Shown here: positions 26,368 through 36,774 of the stretch, in pieces | Position numbering within the stretch: the stretch's first letter is position 1 | Layout: every line of letters starts with the position of its first letter | Source: Vesta saturnalis | Taxonomy: Eukaryota > Arthropoda > Insecta > Coleoptera > Lampyridae | Assembly (NCBI GenBank): GCA_036346205.1 | Contig: JARFJB010000662.1 | Location: forward strand, 106,288 to 170,287 | Length of the DNA stretch: 64,000 nucleotides | Direction of reading: 5' to 3' | The notes under the pieces: model-generated | What the model saw: only the letters and a program-made list of their open reading frames with translations | Databases searched by the model: none | Told to the model about the DNA's origin: nothing | Position numbers and translations under genes: made by a program

Positions 26368-27310
26368 CGTTGATTGTGAACGTAAACAGTACAACCCCAA
26401 TAAGAGCATCGTCGTTTGTAGATTTACCTCTCCGAATAAGAAATAAAAAATTTATTATTAATATAAAAAGTGATTATGAAGCCTGTTTCAGCTGGGCTGT
26501 AGCATCAGCTCTCTTTTTCGCTCCTCACTGCTCTGATCGCATATCATCCTATCCTTACTATTCTCGAATTCTACATTTTGAAAAGACACAGTTTTCTATG
26601 ATTAAACCAAATCCCTAAATTTTTCAAACAAAATCAGAATTTATCCTTAAAGGTGCCTGCTCTTATTAGAATAGATGCAGTTGCATATATCACAGTACCA
26701 ATATATCCCTTGCAAATTCAATGACTCTCTATCCTTTCTCCTAAGTGTTCCTGAGCGCTTTAGCACGATAGGTCAAATTTAGCTTTTTCAAGTCAATTAC
26801 TAAAAAAACAGCATTTTCATTTATTAATGATCCAGTGGAATTATGAAACTGAGGGTGAAGTAGAGGTTAGGTCTTGCAGTTATAAAATAGCTAATGAAGA
26901 TGATAGTGAAATAGCGAAATTTTACTTCTGCTGGATCAAAAATGTATCAGGATTAGTGGATTCACAGATAACGAAGAATCGTTGTAAATTATATATGCGA
27001 AAGAAGAATACACTATTTTAGTTCCAAAATTCAGCTTAGTAATCATGAATTAGATTGTAAGTTGGCTAATAAGTGTAGGATATGCCTTGGCCCGGATCTC
27101 ATGTTTATTTCAAGAGTCATGAGATTAAGTAGGCTGTGCCATTTATCTTATATTGCGGCTTGGAATGTTAAGTGCAGGATTTTAAAGATGACGAAACGCG
27201 AAATACTGTTATGTATAAGAATCTTAACGTATTCAGCATCGCATATTATCTCCACTGCGCGTTTAAGGATTCCTTATAAGCGTACTACGACAATATGGAA
27301 GAAACGTTGA
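26368..27310 (+). pseudogene. Old Polinton: DNA polymerase N-terminal region
   Basis: Plus-strand stretch coding, in shifting frames, for the segment that precedes the exonuclease domain in arthropod Polinton-type polymerase polyproteins. Landmarks are SSFVDLPLRIRNKK with ACFSWAVASALF (26412-26515), a KFYFCWIKNVSGLVDSQITK stretch (about 26920-26980) followed after a frame change by LSNHELDCKLANKC (about 27034-27075), and a stretch near 27235-27270 readable as AYYLHCAFKDS. The identification rests on my recollection of this family and on the order of the pieces. Exonuclease and polymerase motifs do not follow. Instead the capsid gene begins within a few bases. It is therefore a truncated remnant of a Polinton older than the nested one at 31285. 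Confidence 0.6.
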
Positions 27311-27313
27311 AGA

Positions 27314-28196
27314 ATTGATTCACAAGGGTCAGGTGCCAGGATATGATCGTGAAGGCTATCGTGGAACTTTATCATCCGTAACGGAAAACGCATACAACTC
27401 CGATGTATTTAATATTGTTATTCAAAAAGGTGATCTCATTACAGTTACTTACGATAGTTTTATATATTTGGAAGGTACTCTGACTCCTAAGGGAGCAAAC
27501 AACCTGACGGATAGTGCACCCCTCTTCCTCTTCGAAGAGATCCGATTCATGTTGGCGTAACATTAAACATTAAAAATTCTCTTCAACTATTAAACAACAC
27601 CAAGACCGCGTTCTGTGTTTCCATACCGCTTAAGCACGTGTTGGGATTTTCAGAGGGTTATACGAAGCCTCTGGCCAACATTCGTCAAGAACTGGCATGG
27701 GTTCGCTCCAAGACCGACATAGACTGCTACAGTGGCTTAATAACAGGAAAGAGAGTACGGCAAAATTCTATCACTTAAATATCTCGAATATAAAAGCAAA
27801 CAATAATAATAGAAATATACATACGAACAGCAAAATCTCGTTTTTCCAGATAACAAGTATGTGGACGCTTACGAAGAATATTTAAACTTTTGAAAGCAAT
27901 GTTATAATCCGCCACAAGATTCTATGCTTGGTTACGAACAATATAAGAGTCAGCCGATATTTCTAATTAACTGTACTCGGCAAGTCGAGATTATTCGTAG
28001 CGTAGTTATTTATTTCAAATTGGAAGTTAAAGCATCTTTGTCCTTTGCCGCCGACACTTTGACATATTGCGTTATTTTCCATGACGTTTTAATTGAGTAT
28101 GAACCATTTATTAGTATTGTAAGGAAAATGTACTGTGTTATTTTATCAATAATGGCTATATATTTGAATAAACTCGTTTCTTACGCTTATTTATAG
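27314..28196 (+). pseudogene. Old Polinton: major capsid protein remnant
   Basis: Decayed gene for a double-jelly-roll type major capsid protein of the Maverick/Polinton lineage, the shell protein of the virus-like particle these elements are thought to form. The N-terminal frame (27315-27560) shows FIYLEGTL and LFLFEEIRF, which I recognise as family hallmarks. A further segment, in another frame, is readable at about 27565-27780. The C-terminal frame (27924-28196) shows a TYCVIFHDVLIEYEPF stretch that again fits the family. At least two frame changes and stops separate the pieces, so no full protein is made. Assignment is by pattern memory. A profile search would settle it. Confidence 0.65.
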
Positions 28197-28226
28197 CTTT
28201 GTAAACGTGAATTTTCGTTAATTGCA

Positions 28227-28655
28227 ATGAAGGCTATTTCAGTATTTGCAGTACTATGCTGTGCTACTGCACTAATTACCAGCAATTTTGGGATGGTTGA
28301 AACCTATTTGCATGCATATGGTGGTTACATACATGAATATGCGGGCGCGTCGACAGATAATCATAGTTTGATCATTTGAAGTGTATTAAAATCCTTTCAA
28401 GAGTATTATCGACCACCCGCTGATGGTAACCGAAATGATGCGCATGTTACGTCTAAAGCGTTTAAAGCTTGGGCAATATATTCAAAATCAAAATTTAAAT
28501 ACACTTCTATCAACTACCACATATTAATATCGTTTCAGCGCTACCATCATTCTAGGCTAAGCGGAGGTAAACAATGTGAATTTTTAATCGATGAACCCGG
28601 TATTAACCTAGGACATTCAGACTTCCGGAAGAAGGGTGTAACAACCCTTTTTTGA
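28227..28655 (+). pseudogene. Unknown 142-codon ORF with one in-frame TGA
   Basis: ATG at 28227 opens a frame of 50 codons whose first ~20 residues (MKAISVFAVLCCATALITS) look like a signal peptide or membrane segment. A TGA at 28377-28379 interrupts it, but the same frame then stays open to a TGA at 28653-28655. The second part is basic and aromatic-rich (YSKSKFKYTSINYHILISF). The position 30 bases after the capsid remnant suggests it belongs to the same old Polinton, perhaps a minor structural protein, but I do not recognise it. Confidence 0.4.
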
Positions 28656-28659
28656 GTTG

Positions 28660-29600
28660 TATTAAAATATACCTTAATTTAATGTCTTTCATTCATTTAG
28701 TTGTAAATATAAGAAAAAAGTTTTTAATTATTGAAATATAGGTATGTGGTAGGCAATTAGCATATCTTTTTAAAGGTTTATATTCCCATAAATTATTTTT
28801 CTGCTCAAATACGCTTGCGCAATACGTCATCATTCACTTAATTCCTTGCGCAAATCCCTTTGGCGCACGAGTACATCATCTAACTTTCAACGCCTCCATT
28901 TTTTGCCACTTCCTGATGCACCTTACAGCAGGAAGCGTTGTTTTTTGGGTTTTTCCCTAAATTTTATGTGAAAGTGCCATTAATTTTATGGTAAGATATC
29001 TTTTAACTCTTAATACTAAAAATTAAAACATTTGCTCTTTTCGAGCACTTTTCTTTTTTTTACTGTTACTTTTATTTTTACTTCGATTTACAATCTAATT
29101 ACATTTTAAATACGCATTTAATTTTATGATTGCAAATTTTATTGGAAAATTTCAAGAAATGCATTAAACGAATTATTCAATTTAAAGAAGAAATTTTTAA
29201 GAGATAATTTCAGTTTTGGGTGTGGCTGATAACATAAAATCATTGTTACTGCATAAATTGCGCAACATTACACAAGGATTACGTCATCTTAGTTTGAAAT
29301 TCAGCATCATTTTTTTATAATACCAGGGATCCTTAAGAAGATTTTGTATATACTGTACAGGTATTTATTTTTAATGATTATTAGTATTTTAAGGTTTTTA
29401 CAATTAGTTTTAAGATATATTTCATTTAATCATCTCATATTAGCTGTCAATAAACATATTTGTATATTTTTATTTTTTTTACATTTAGATAAAATTTTTA
29501 TTGTTAACAAACTCGGTTTAGTTGTTCCGAGATAATCAAAAAAAAAAATAACTTGGCGCCCGAGATCATTTTATTAGTGTTACATTGCAATTTTTTTATA
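28660..29600. other. No gene seen, AT-rich
   Basis: AT-rich sequence within the old Polinton remnant, with oligo-T runs. The stretch contains a repeated GCGCAA motif (at about 28816, 28848 and 29260) but no convincing frame. Confidence 0.4.
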
Positions 29601-29603
29601 TTT

Positions 29604-29738
29604 ATGGCAAGTGAAAATAACACAGCAGAAATTGTAGTAATTGAGCAAATCAAAATTATTGAACCTACCTTAATTAAACTACCGACTGAATCAAAGGCAC
29701 TATTTGTGGTGAATGGTTTGTATTTCCAGTCAGTTTGA
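29604..29738 (+). CDS. Unknown 44-aa ORF in old Polinton remnant
   Basis: Short frame starting at ATG 29604 (MASENNTAEIVVIEQIKI) and ending at 29738. It lies upstream of the frame at 29848 and could be the N-terminal part of the same damaged gene. The composition is plausible for a protein, but there is no recognisable domain. Weak call. Confidence 0.25.
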   Translation: MASENNTAEIVVIEQIKIIEPTLIKLPTESKALFVVNGLYFQSV

Positions 29739-29847
29739 CGATTTGTGTTTGGAGAACTTTCACTCATATTTCTTTATTTCATTATTACTTACATTTTTAT
29801 TAAATTTTTTACACCATACACCTCTATTTTTATAAGGGTCAATTTAT

Positions 29848-30572
29848 ATGGACCGGGATGAGTATCTTCAGGATTGTAACGATCCCCCTAAAGACCATAT
29901 CAGATACTTTACTGTAATATTACATGCGATTAGTCGTGCTTTAGGTTTCAAGCATGTGCATGAGAAACATTTTTGTGATTTAGCCTTGGGCGATATTATG
30001 GCAATCGAATCATTATGCCCCACTACCGCTACTACATTTGCATTAGCTGAAATGACTACTACACCTATTAGACAACGCCTACCTAATCTGTTAAATCCCC
30101 CGATATTGAAGACTATTTGAACCTAATCTAGCGATTGTATATGTTCTACGAGAATTGGGTTTGGATATCTCCTTTAAATAGTACTTACATCGAACCCGCT
30201 AAGAACTTACCTTTCCTTTCAGGAACTTTTAAGCGTTTTGATGCAATATATCTGAACATAACACTAGTATCGTCTCCTTTAGCGATGGATATAGTTATCT
30301 TCTGCAATTTCCTAGACATCTGACATCTGGACGGCCTCAATCATACAGTTACTATTCTGTCCCCACAAGCAGCCATGTCCATGCCGCCGTAAACACTTAT
30401 AGCGGGCGTACGCTAATTATCATGGAAAAAAACAGATAATTGAGTATGATGAATGTCATCAACAAAGAGCCCAGTTACTGTACATGGATGCACTTCCAAA
30501 TCTACCACCGAAAATAACAATATCCATATATACTAACGGAAATCCATTCTTTACCGATAGTAATCAACTTTA
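29848..30572 (+). pseudogene. Unknown gene in old Polinton remnant, frameshifted
   Basis: A frame from ATG 29848 runs 90 codons (MDRDEYLQDCNDPPKD, then FTVILHAISRALGFKH) to 30120. A second frame (30135-30323) continues with FLSGTFKRFDAIYLNITL, and a third readable stretch near 30460-30570 ends with ISIYTNG(N). Together these would make a protein of about 240 residues with at least two frame changes. Copy 1 (10925-11620) shows the same arrangement, more broken. The context is Polinton, on the same strand as the capsid remnant, so a structural or packaging role is possible but not shown. Confidence 0.4.
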
Positions 30573-30731
30573 GGAATATAATGAGTTTACGGCAGTGTGA
30601 TGCAATTGGAGAAAGTTGATATTTCCATGTTTAATATTAATTGTGCAAATATTAATATAACTTATGAAGCTGGATAAAGTTTTATTGTGAATTGCGTTAT
30701 TAATAAAATACTGTTTCACATAATGTGCATT

Positions 30732-31213
30732 TTACTTTTTAATTATTTTATACGGGAAGAGGTGTACAATGTCAGTTAGAAATGAATAATCCTTTACATT
30801 ATATTTATGACCTATTAACCCTGAAAGTAATCTAAGATTTTGACAGAAAAATGTGTCTCTAGATAATATACCTTCTTCATCGCTCAGACTTTCATTGTAT
30901 AGATTCGTTGCTACTTCATTTGTAAAATCTTCATAAACCGAATAATTACTGTAATTATTCATACAATTCAGCTTCTGATTTATCACATTCACATAGAAAA
31001 GAATCGGTTGATCGCCTGTTCGGGTAATAATACGGAACTATTTCCTCTGTCTATTCTGATTCGTTTATCTTTGTCGGTAATAAGCATTAATTCAAATTTT
31101 ATATCACAACCTGTAAGGACAACTTTGCCAGATTCGTCAGCGTTTAGAGTTTGACGTATCAGATGTTCATTTTTAACGTTCGAGATTTCTTTCCATCCCC
31201 TCTCATCTTTCAT
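30732..31213 (-). pseudogene. Unknown minus-strand gene split by the nested Polinton
   Basis: Two minus-strand frames, 31213-30989 and 30992-30732, follow each other with a four-base overlap at ATGTGAATG and together would code about 160 residues. Stretches include VLTGCDIKFELML, SSVLLPEQAINRFF and FCQNLRLLSGLIGHKYNVKD. The composition and conservation of frame in both duplication copies suggest a real former gene, and copy 1 has the same at 11777-12246. Upstream on the minus strand the frame reaches the left edge of the nested Polinton at 31285. A frame in the matching register also lies across the element's other edge at 40239-40285. This indicates that the Polinton inserted into this gene. 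Function unknown. Confidence 0.5.
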
Positions 31214-31278
31214 CCCTTAATGAACTTCTGACATAAAGTACAGTTGTGGAGCTGTCCATAAATAGCGACCGCGTTAAT

Positions 31279-31284
31279 AATAAG
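31279..31284. repeat. Target site duplication AATAAG, left side of Polinton
   Basis: Six bases AATAAG directly before the AGTAGAAGTGCGGC terminus. The same six bases follow the right terminus at 40239-40244. A 6-bp duplication is the hallmark of Maverick/Polinton integration. Confidence 0.9.
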
Positions 31285-31770
31285 AGTAGAAGTGCGGCAT
31301 CTTCCTCCGCCATCTTGGATTTTGGCGTCACAAGGATGCCCCACGTGGGGGGCCGTATTTTTCACCCCTATAGTTTCCTTTCGGAGGCCTTTTTCAGCCC
31401 CTTTCCGACCCTAATTAATTTAGTTTTTACTCGCCTACGTGTAGGACGTGTCTTTTCACCCTATTTTGTAACCGCCCACGTGTCGGACGTGTTTTTTCTA
31501 CCCCTATGGTTTCTTTTCGGAGGCCTTTTTCAACCCTTGATGGAATTTTCAACCCTAATTAGAGCCTTTTTTTGACAGCCATGCCTTTTTTTGTACTTGC
31601 TCACATGAGGGTCCATTTAGGGTTTGGTATAGGGCTTGGTGTTGGTTTTGGACTTGGGGTTGGTCCAGGCGTTGATCTTGGATTTGGGGACTGGGGCTGG
31701 ACTTGGTCTTGGGGTTGGTCTTGGACCTGGAATTGGTCTTAGGGCTAGGGTAGGGTGACAACTATTTCTC
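31285..31770 (+). repeat. Polinton left terminal inverted repeat
   Basis: Starts AGTAGAAGTGCGGC. It runs inward through CATCTTGGATTTTGGCGTCA, CTTTTCGGAGGCC and TTGACAGCCATG into a (C)TTGG(T/G)-rich minisatellite at about 31620-31745. Its reverse complement is at 39870-40238. The left copy has an extra internal duplication of the block containing TTTCGGAGGCCTTTTTCA. Confidence 0.88.
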
Positions 31771-32764
31771 GCAATTATAGGTCATTTTGATCCGGTGATT
31801 GGAGGGTTAGCATTCTAATTGGGGTGAAATTTGAGACAAGGAAACCCTAACCTTATAAGACAAGTGTAGAGCTTGGCCCCTATCGTGGCCCCTTGGTGCA
31901 ATTGTATGTGGGTTCTAACTTAATCTTACAAGACAAGTGTGGGCCTTCGCTCCTGTCGTTACCCCTGGTTGGAAATGGTATTTGTTTTTGTAGGTTATGA
32001 CTGGTAATTTGAAGTTGTATTCTAATAAGAAGGCCTAATGCTATCTTGTAAAACAGACATAGGGCTTCGCAACTTACTGTTGGGACTTCGCCCAGTGACC
32101 CCTTGACGTATAATCTGAATTTGTATTCTAATAAGGAGGCCCTATTGTTATCTTGTAAGACAGGTGTACGAACTTGTGTTTGGGTTTGTTCTTGCGTGGG
32201 GAATTTGAATGACAGTAAAATTTAATTATAGAACGCTTATTTTTTATTGCAAATATCATAATTAAAACATTCTCAGTGAGTTATAAAAAAAATTACTGAC
32301 AGTCAGATTATTTTCTAATGAAACAAAATTTTGTTATTAAGTTAATTAATTACATAACATAGTTATTACAATATTGTTTTCTAAATGAATATTAAAATTG
32401 ACAGTTTTGCCTGCTGGTCCTAATGTATTGAAATATGTTTAATATCCATCCGATCGTTAAATTGCTGTATATAATACACCTTAATATTTTTTTAAAGAAA
32501 ACTTGTTACGTATAGATTAGATGTGTTAACTAAATCATAGGTTTTATAACACGATTTTAAAAAAAACAAACATGCTGAATTAAAAAGAAGGAAAAAACAG
32601 TAGGTATTACGCAACTCTTAATTAAAAAATTAAGGTACTAAAAAATCTCTTTATTTATCAGAATATAATGGTTGAGTAATAGGCGTTAAACAATAATTTA
32701 ATTATTTCGTCATTTACAATTAAACATGTACTAAAAAAGTTTTTACAAAATCAATCATTGATAA

Positions 32765-33085
32765 ACTATTTAATCTACAATATAGAAACGTTAACGTATA
32801 AAGTCCACATACATCCGAATGCTAATGCTGCAGTATTGTTTATTGTAACGGAACCATCTAGAATTCTTCTCTAGGAAACGTAACTGATACCCTTGAGGTG
32901 CTCGTCCAAAGGAGTCAAAATACGCTCCGTTACCATTATCATCAATGTAGATAGCGGTCTAATGCTGACTTGATAAGCCTCACCTCCTATCATAAAACTG
33001 ACGGTCTATTGGTCTTGGAATTTTTTACATGTATCAAGGTTATTGATATTTTTATCAGATGCGTTTGGCGTGGAAAAAGTTGACA
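32765..33085 (-). pseudogene. Adenain-like cysteine protease (Polinton PRO) remnant
   Basis: On the minus strand, from about 32960 down to 32800, the frame reads AIYIDDNGNGAYFDSFGR and then a YNKQYCSIS segment. I recognise this as the C-terminal half of the adenovirus-type cysteine protease used by Polintons to mature capsid proteins. The YFDSFG motif is characteristic of the fold. The expected catalytic Cys lies near this end, but I cannot place it with certainty. Upstream sequence (32965-33085) is in other frames with stops, so the N-terminal part with the catalytic His is not clearly readable. Opposite in orientation to the polymerase. Confidence 0.62.
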
Positions 33086-33089
33086 CGTA

Positions 33090-34560
33090 TTTTATTCACG
33101 TCTATTAGTTAATTATGCTAAGAAAAATGTTATTAAAATTATTACATTTCTTTAAGACCCTATTTTATTTACAGCGTACTTATTTTACTTTGAGAAAAAT
33201 ACCACTCTCAGCATTATACATAATTAAACGTGCAATTTGATCTTGTTTTAACTCTGGTACTCTTCATATTTCCATGAGCTGTTTAGATTCCTATGAAATG
33301 TTTATTGTTATTAATATCTAATAAGATCTGTTTAACTTAAAACATATAGATTATGTTCTGTGCATTTTGAATTTTATCAATTTCTCTGGCTAACATGTAT
33401 TAATTAATGAATTAATTTGAAAGTTTAAAATATCATTCTGCCAGGAGTGATCATTGCTTTACAATGTGATTTTTTGTGATAGGTTATTATAAAGTGAGTG
33501 CATAATTATACTCTATCGTAAAAGTATTCTAATAAATAAGAATTAAATGGATAATGACAAATGTTTTTCATAATAAGATATTAAAATATTATTATGGCCA
33601 GTTTGATTTATCAGATGTTTTCGATGTTCCTGTCACATATACCATGTTATGTGCAATTTTAAGGTTGAATTTATGGGAATTTTTTCAATCCTACCAGAGG
33701 TTAATACGTGTTAATTAATTTTTATCCAGCACGAAATGTGATTCTGATATAGATATAAATAACTGCTTTTGTTTACAATGTAATTTCACGTTTATTATTA
33801 TAAAAAGCAGTTGATAATTAGCTTAAAATGTTATTACACTTTCTTTTTAATTGCAGGTTGTAACCTTCCACCTACACAACCTTCAATTTATACACGAATT
33901 AATGACCTCCAATAGTTAATAACACTATTGAATGGGGCCACTTATGTGTTTAATGGTTAGAACATGTAAAATTATTTACACTTCGTTTAATAGGGTTATC
34001 AACTGTTCCTAATTGCAAGGTTGTTAAAACACGTCCTTGTCATGTACAGGTGGTATTTCGAAATGTTTATCTAGTGGAGTCCTGTAAAAGCATCATGCAA
34101 TTAAAAGAAGAACAATAAGGCCCTTTGATATTAAAAATATATATACATCATTGTATTCTAATTTTAAAACTTAATTGCAACATTATGAAGAGACAATCAG
34201 GTCAGACACTTAAAATAGGTTTTTAATTATTACCATTTAAATCCTAAAATAATATAAGAATAAAAATGCTGATGTATTTGGAAGTTACTAGCAGAGGTTT
34301 GTTCTGTAATAAAAAATTATAAAGGGGTCTTTTTTAAAAAACAGCTTAGATTTTTAAGTTAACATGTATTTTTACATTTTAGTTAATTAAAATTATTTTT
34401 CAAACAGTGTTTTATACCGTAATGAATATATTATAAAAACGCTTAGCTAAAATAAAAATGTTTTTATAATTATTACATTTCTTTTAACGCCAATTTTGGG
34501 TTCATATATACAAATTATGTTATTATCACCTAACTTCACCTTCAACAATAAGGTCATTTG
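33090..34560. other. AT-rich Polinton interior, only one weak ORF
   Basis: No recognised Polinton gene. On the plus strand 33850-34119 carries a broken frame (GCNLPPTQPSIYTRINDLQ, then after a shift TLRLIGLSTVPNCKVVKTRP) that ends in EEQ stop. A splice-acceptor-like TTTTTAATTGCAG precedes it at 33843-33855. Also present in copy 1 at 14748-15012. Function unknown. Confidence 0.35.
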
Positions 34561-34700
34561 GTATTAAAAGATAAACATCATACTTATTTTACTTTGAGAA
34601 AATCATCGGCCTTGAAGCTAGCCATAGACAAAATCGGCCTTAAAGTTAGCATTGTGAATTTCAAAAACAACTTAATTTGACCTTTGACCCTGTAAAATAC

Positions 34701-34708
34701 TATAAAAG
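34701..34708 (+). promoter_or_regulatory. TATA box of gag retroelement
   Basis: TATAAAAG followed by GC-rich sequence, 117 bases before the gag ATG at 34825. An internal 5' promoter is expected for a retroelement that must be transcribed after each insertion. A canonical TATA box is unusual for non-LTR elements. Confidence 0.5.
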
Positions 34709-34824
34709 CGTGCGCGTAGTTTAGCCAATTTACATTCGAGGTTGAGGTCTCGAACCGAAAACATCTACTGTAGACAAGACTAGCCAGTCTATTTGAAAAA
34801 AAAAAAGATACCGTCGTTTTTACG

Positions 34825-36268
34825 ATGATGGAGCCGAACGTCAACAGGCGCCGCTACCAGCAGTACCTGGAAGAGATGGTAGCCCGGGGAGAACCGCTGT
34901 CACCGATGGCGCTCCAGGAGTTCCGGATACCGCCAGCGATACCGTCACTGCTCGATTTTCCGTTCGAGAGAGCGAGCAGTGACGCGCCACCTGCCGCCAC
35001 CGCACAGAAGAGGAGGCGGCAAAAGAAGACACGACCGCCACCGTTAGAAGGCATCGCCCCCTTAAAAGATACGCCGTCCACCGCCGCAGCCGTAGCCGCA
35101 ACTGACAACGCTGAAGAAGAGGCCCGCCCCGGATACACCAGCCCCGACGACTTCGTGCTGCAGAAGAAGAAGCCGAAGAAGACCCAGAAGGTTCGACCGT
35201 CTACGCCGCCGCCCGCGGACAACGGATTCCAGGCCCTGGAACCCTACACCGACAGCCCTGCTGCAATGGAACAGACTACCCAAGAGGACACCACGGAGAA
35301 GGTTCCTCCGGTAATCCTTCGTCAAGGAGAACTGGATAGTTTTCCCGAGAAATGGACCGACAGCGGATCGCCTTCACGAGGGCCAAGGCCTTCAGCGAGG
35401 GAATCGGATTCAGCCTGCCTCACTCCAGGACCGAGACAAGCTGATCAGTTACATGGATAGTGTGGTACCGTATCACACCTACCAGGCAAAGAGCGAGCGA
35501 TTTGCCAAGGTGGTGATACGCGGCGTGCCCGTAGAGCTATCCCAGGTCGACGTTAGCTCAGAGCTAAAAGCACAAGGTGTTAATACTCTCTCTGTTTTCA
35601 GGATGAAGCAGCGAGGACGCCCGATCCCCTCGTGATGGTGGAGTTGCCGTCCGAGGACAACAGGAAGAAGATCCGGGAGGTGCAGCACGTCGCCCGCCTC
35701 CGAGTCACCGTCGAGGACTTGCGGCGGAAATCCGGCATCGGGCAGTGTCACCAGTGTCAAGGTTTCCGTCACGCACAGCGTTGCTGCAGGGCGGCAGCAC
35801 GCTGTGGCAAGTGCGCCGGCGATCACCACAGCAGTGAATGCACTAAACCCCGTACAGACCGGGCAAAGTGTGTGAACTGCGGTGGGGACCACCGCCAGCT
35901 ACAGGATGCCCGAAGTTCCTCGACCTCCGCAACGGAAGAAGACGGAAGTACAGCAGAGACCGAAGAGGACACCGCCGACAGCGGCGCCTTCTTCAACCCG
36001 GACCGGCGTCAGTTACGCCCGAGCGACAGCAGGCAAGGTTGAGAAGGCGGAAGTACCGAGAACGGCTCCCGCCGCTGTCGTTACCCCGCCTGCCCAACCC
36101 GCCTTAGGGTTTGACGCCATATTGGGCCTCCTCGGATGTCTCAATATGGAGAAGGCCATACCTGTCTTCCGTAAGGTGGCAGCGGCGCTCGCTCAGGCGC
36201 AAACTGCGATGGACCTGTGGGGAGTGATCCTCACGCACGGTTCAGAGGTGGCTGCCCTTTTCGGGTAA
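34825..36268 (+). pseudogene. Gag-like ORF1 protein with CCHC zinc knuckles, frameshifted
   Basis: Starts at ATG 34825 (MMEPNVNRRR), the only good start after the TATA box. The first 210 codons are Pro/Thr/Lys/Arg-rich and disordered-looking. A second frame (35453-35635) carries VVIRGVPVELSQVDVSSEL, which resembles the PRE_C2HC/RRM-like domain of ORF1 proteins. The third (35632-36042) holds the zinc knuckles: CHQC...H....C, CGKC...H....C and a third CVNCGGDH that lacks its last Cys. A fourth frame to 36268 ends in FG stop. The predicted role is RNA binding and packaging of the retroelement transcript. At least three frame changes break the protein in this copy, so it is probably inactive unless they are sequence errors. 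Codon use is far more GC-rich than neighbouring genes, suggesting a different element history. Confidence 0.75.
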
Positions 36269-36704
36269 TCACACAAAGGTCCGGAGCGAAGTCTGGTGCC
36301 CCAGATAAGTACATAGTATCGATAATTTAATTTATTCTGTTCTGTTAAAACCGACAATATTTCGCACAACTAACACATACTTTCTATTCATTTCAGATAC
36401 GCAGGGCATCAGCAACCAGCCACAACCGAGCGACAACAGGACAGTCCACATCTCCAACACCCAACAACACCACATCTCCACAACACATCTTTTTTTACGA
36501 ACGACCAACAACGCTAAATACAACACTGTCAACTGGCAATCCACAACACCCACAACCCAAAACTCTACAATCCACGCGCTGAAGAAAGAAGACTCTGAGC
36601 AGCGCACCACCAACAAACAATATACACATTTATTATTATTTATTATTATATTAGTTTTAAGTGTGATATGTACTATAAATGAAATGTTAATATCTAAAAT
36701 CTCT

Positions 36705-36734
36705 AATAAACGTGTTAAAAAAAAAAAAAAAAAA
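36705..36734 (+). terminator. Polyadenylation signal and poly(A) tail of gag element
   Basis: AATAAA at 36705-36710, followed after six bases by A18 (36717-36734). Marks the RNA-derived 3' end of the retroelement. Copy 1 has the same at about 17408-17437. Confidence 0.85.
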
Positions 36735-36774
36735 GAGTGCACACTTTGAGGGAAAACCCTGTTAATTCATTTCT

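Larger units (their letters stand above)
34690..36734 (+). mobile_element. Gag-only non-LTR-type retroelement, poly(A) tail
   Basis: A strikingly GC-rich segment in AT-rich surroundings. It has a TATA box, a gag-like ORF with zinc knuckles, a 3' untranslated region with AATAAA (36705-36710) and an 18-base A-run (36717-36734). No reverse transcriptase follows the gag gene, so it is a non-autonomous element or an ORF1-bearing RNA copied by another element's machinery. Domain-wise it matches ORF1 of Jockey-type non-LTR elements. The insertion falls inside the Polinton just before the readable part of the polymerase gene. No convincing target site duplication was found. The shared ACTTTGAG at about 34590 and 36745 is not adjacent to the A-run. 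Confidence 0.75.

Noticed and set aside
31555..31761. Pro/Lys/Ser-rich minus-strand frame and the mirrored GLGL-type frame at 39879-40088
   Set aside because: Both are translations of the CTTGG minisatellite inside the Polinton terminal repeats.
34590..36752. ACTTTGAG as target site duplication of the gag retroelement
   Set aside because: The right copy is about ten bases away from the poly(A) end, and the left copy is far upstream of the TATA box. An 8-base match is expected by chance in this region.
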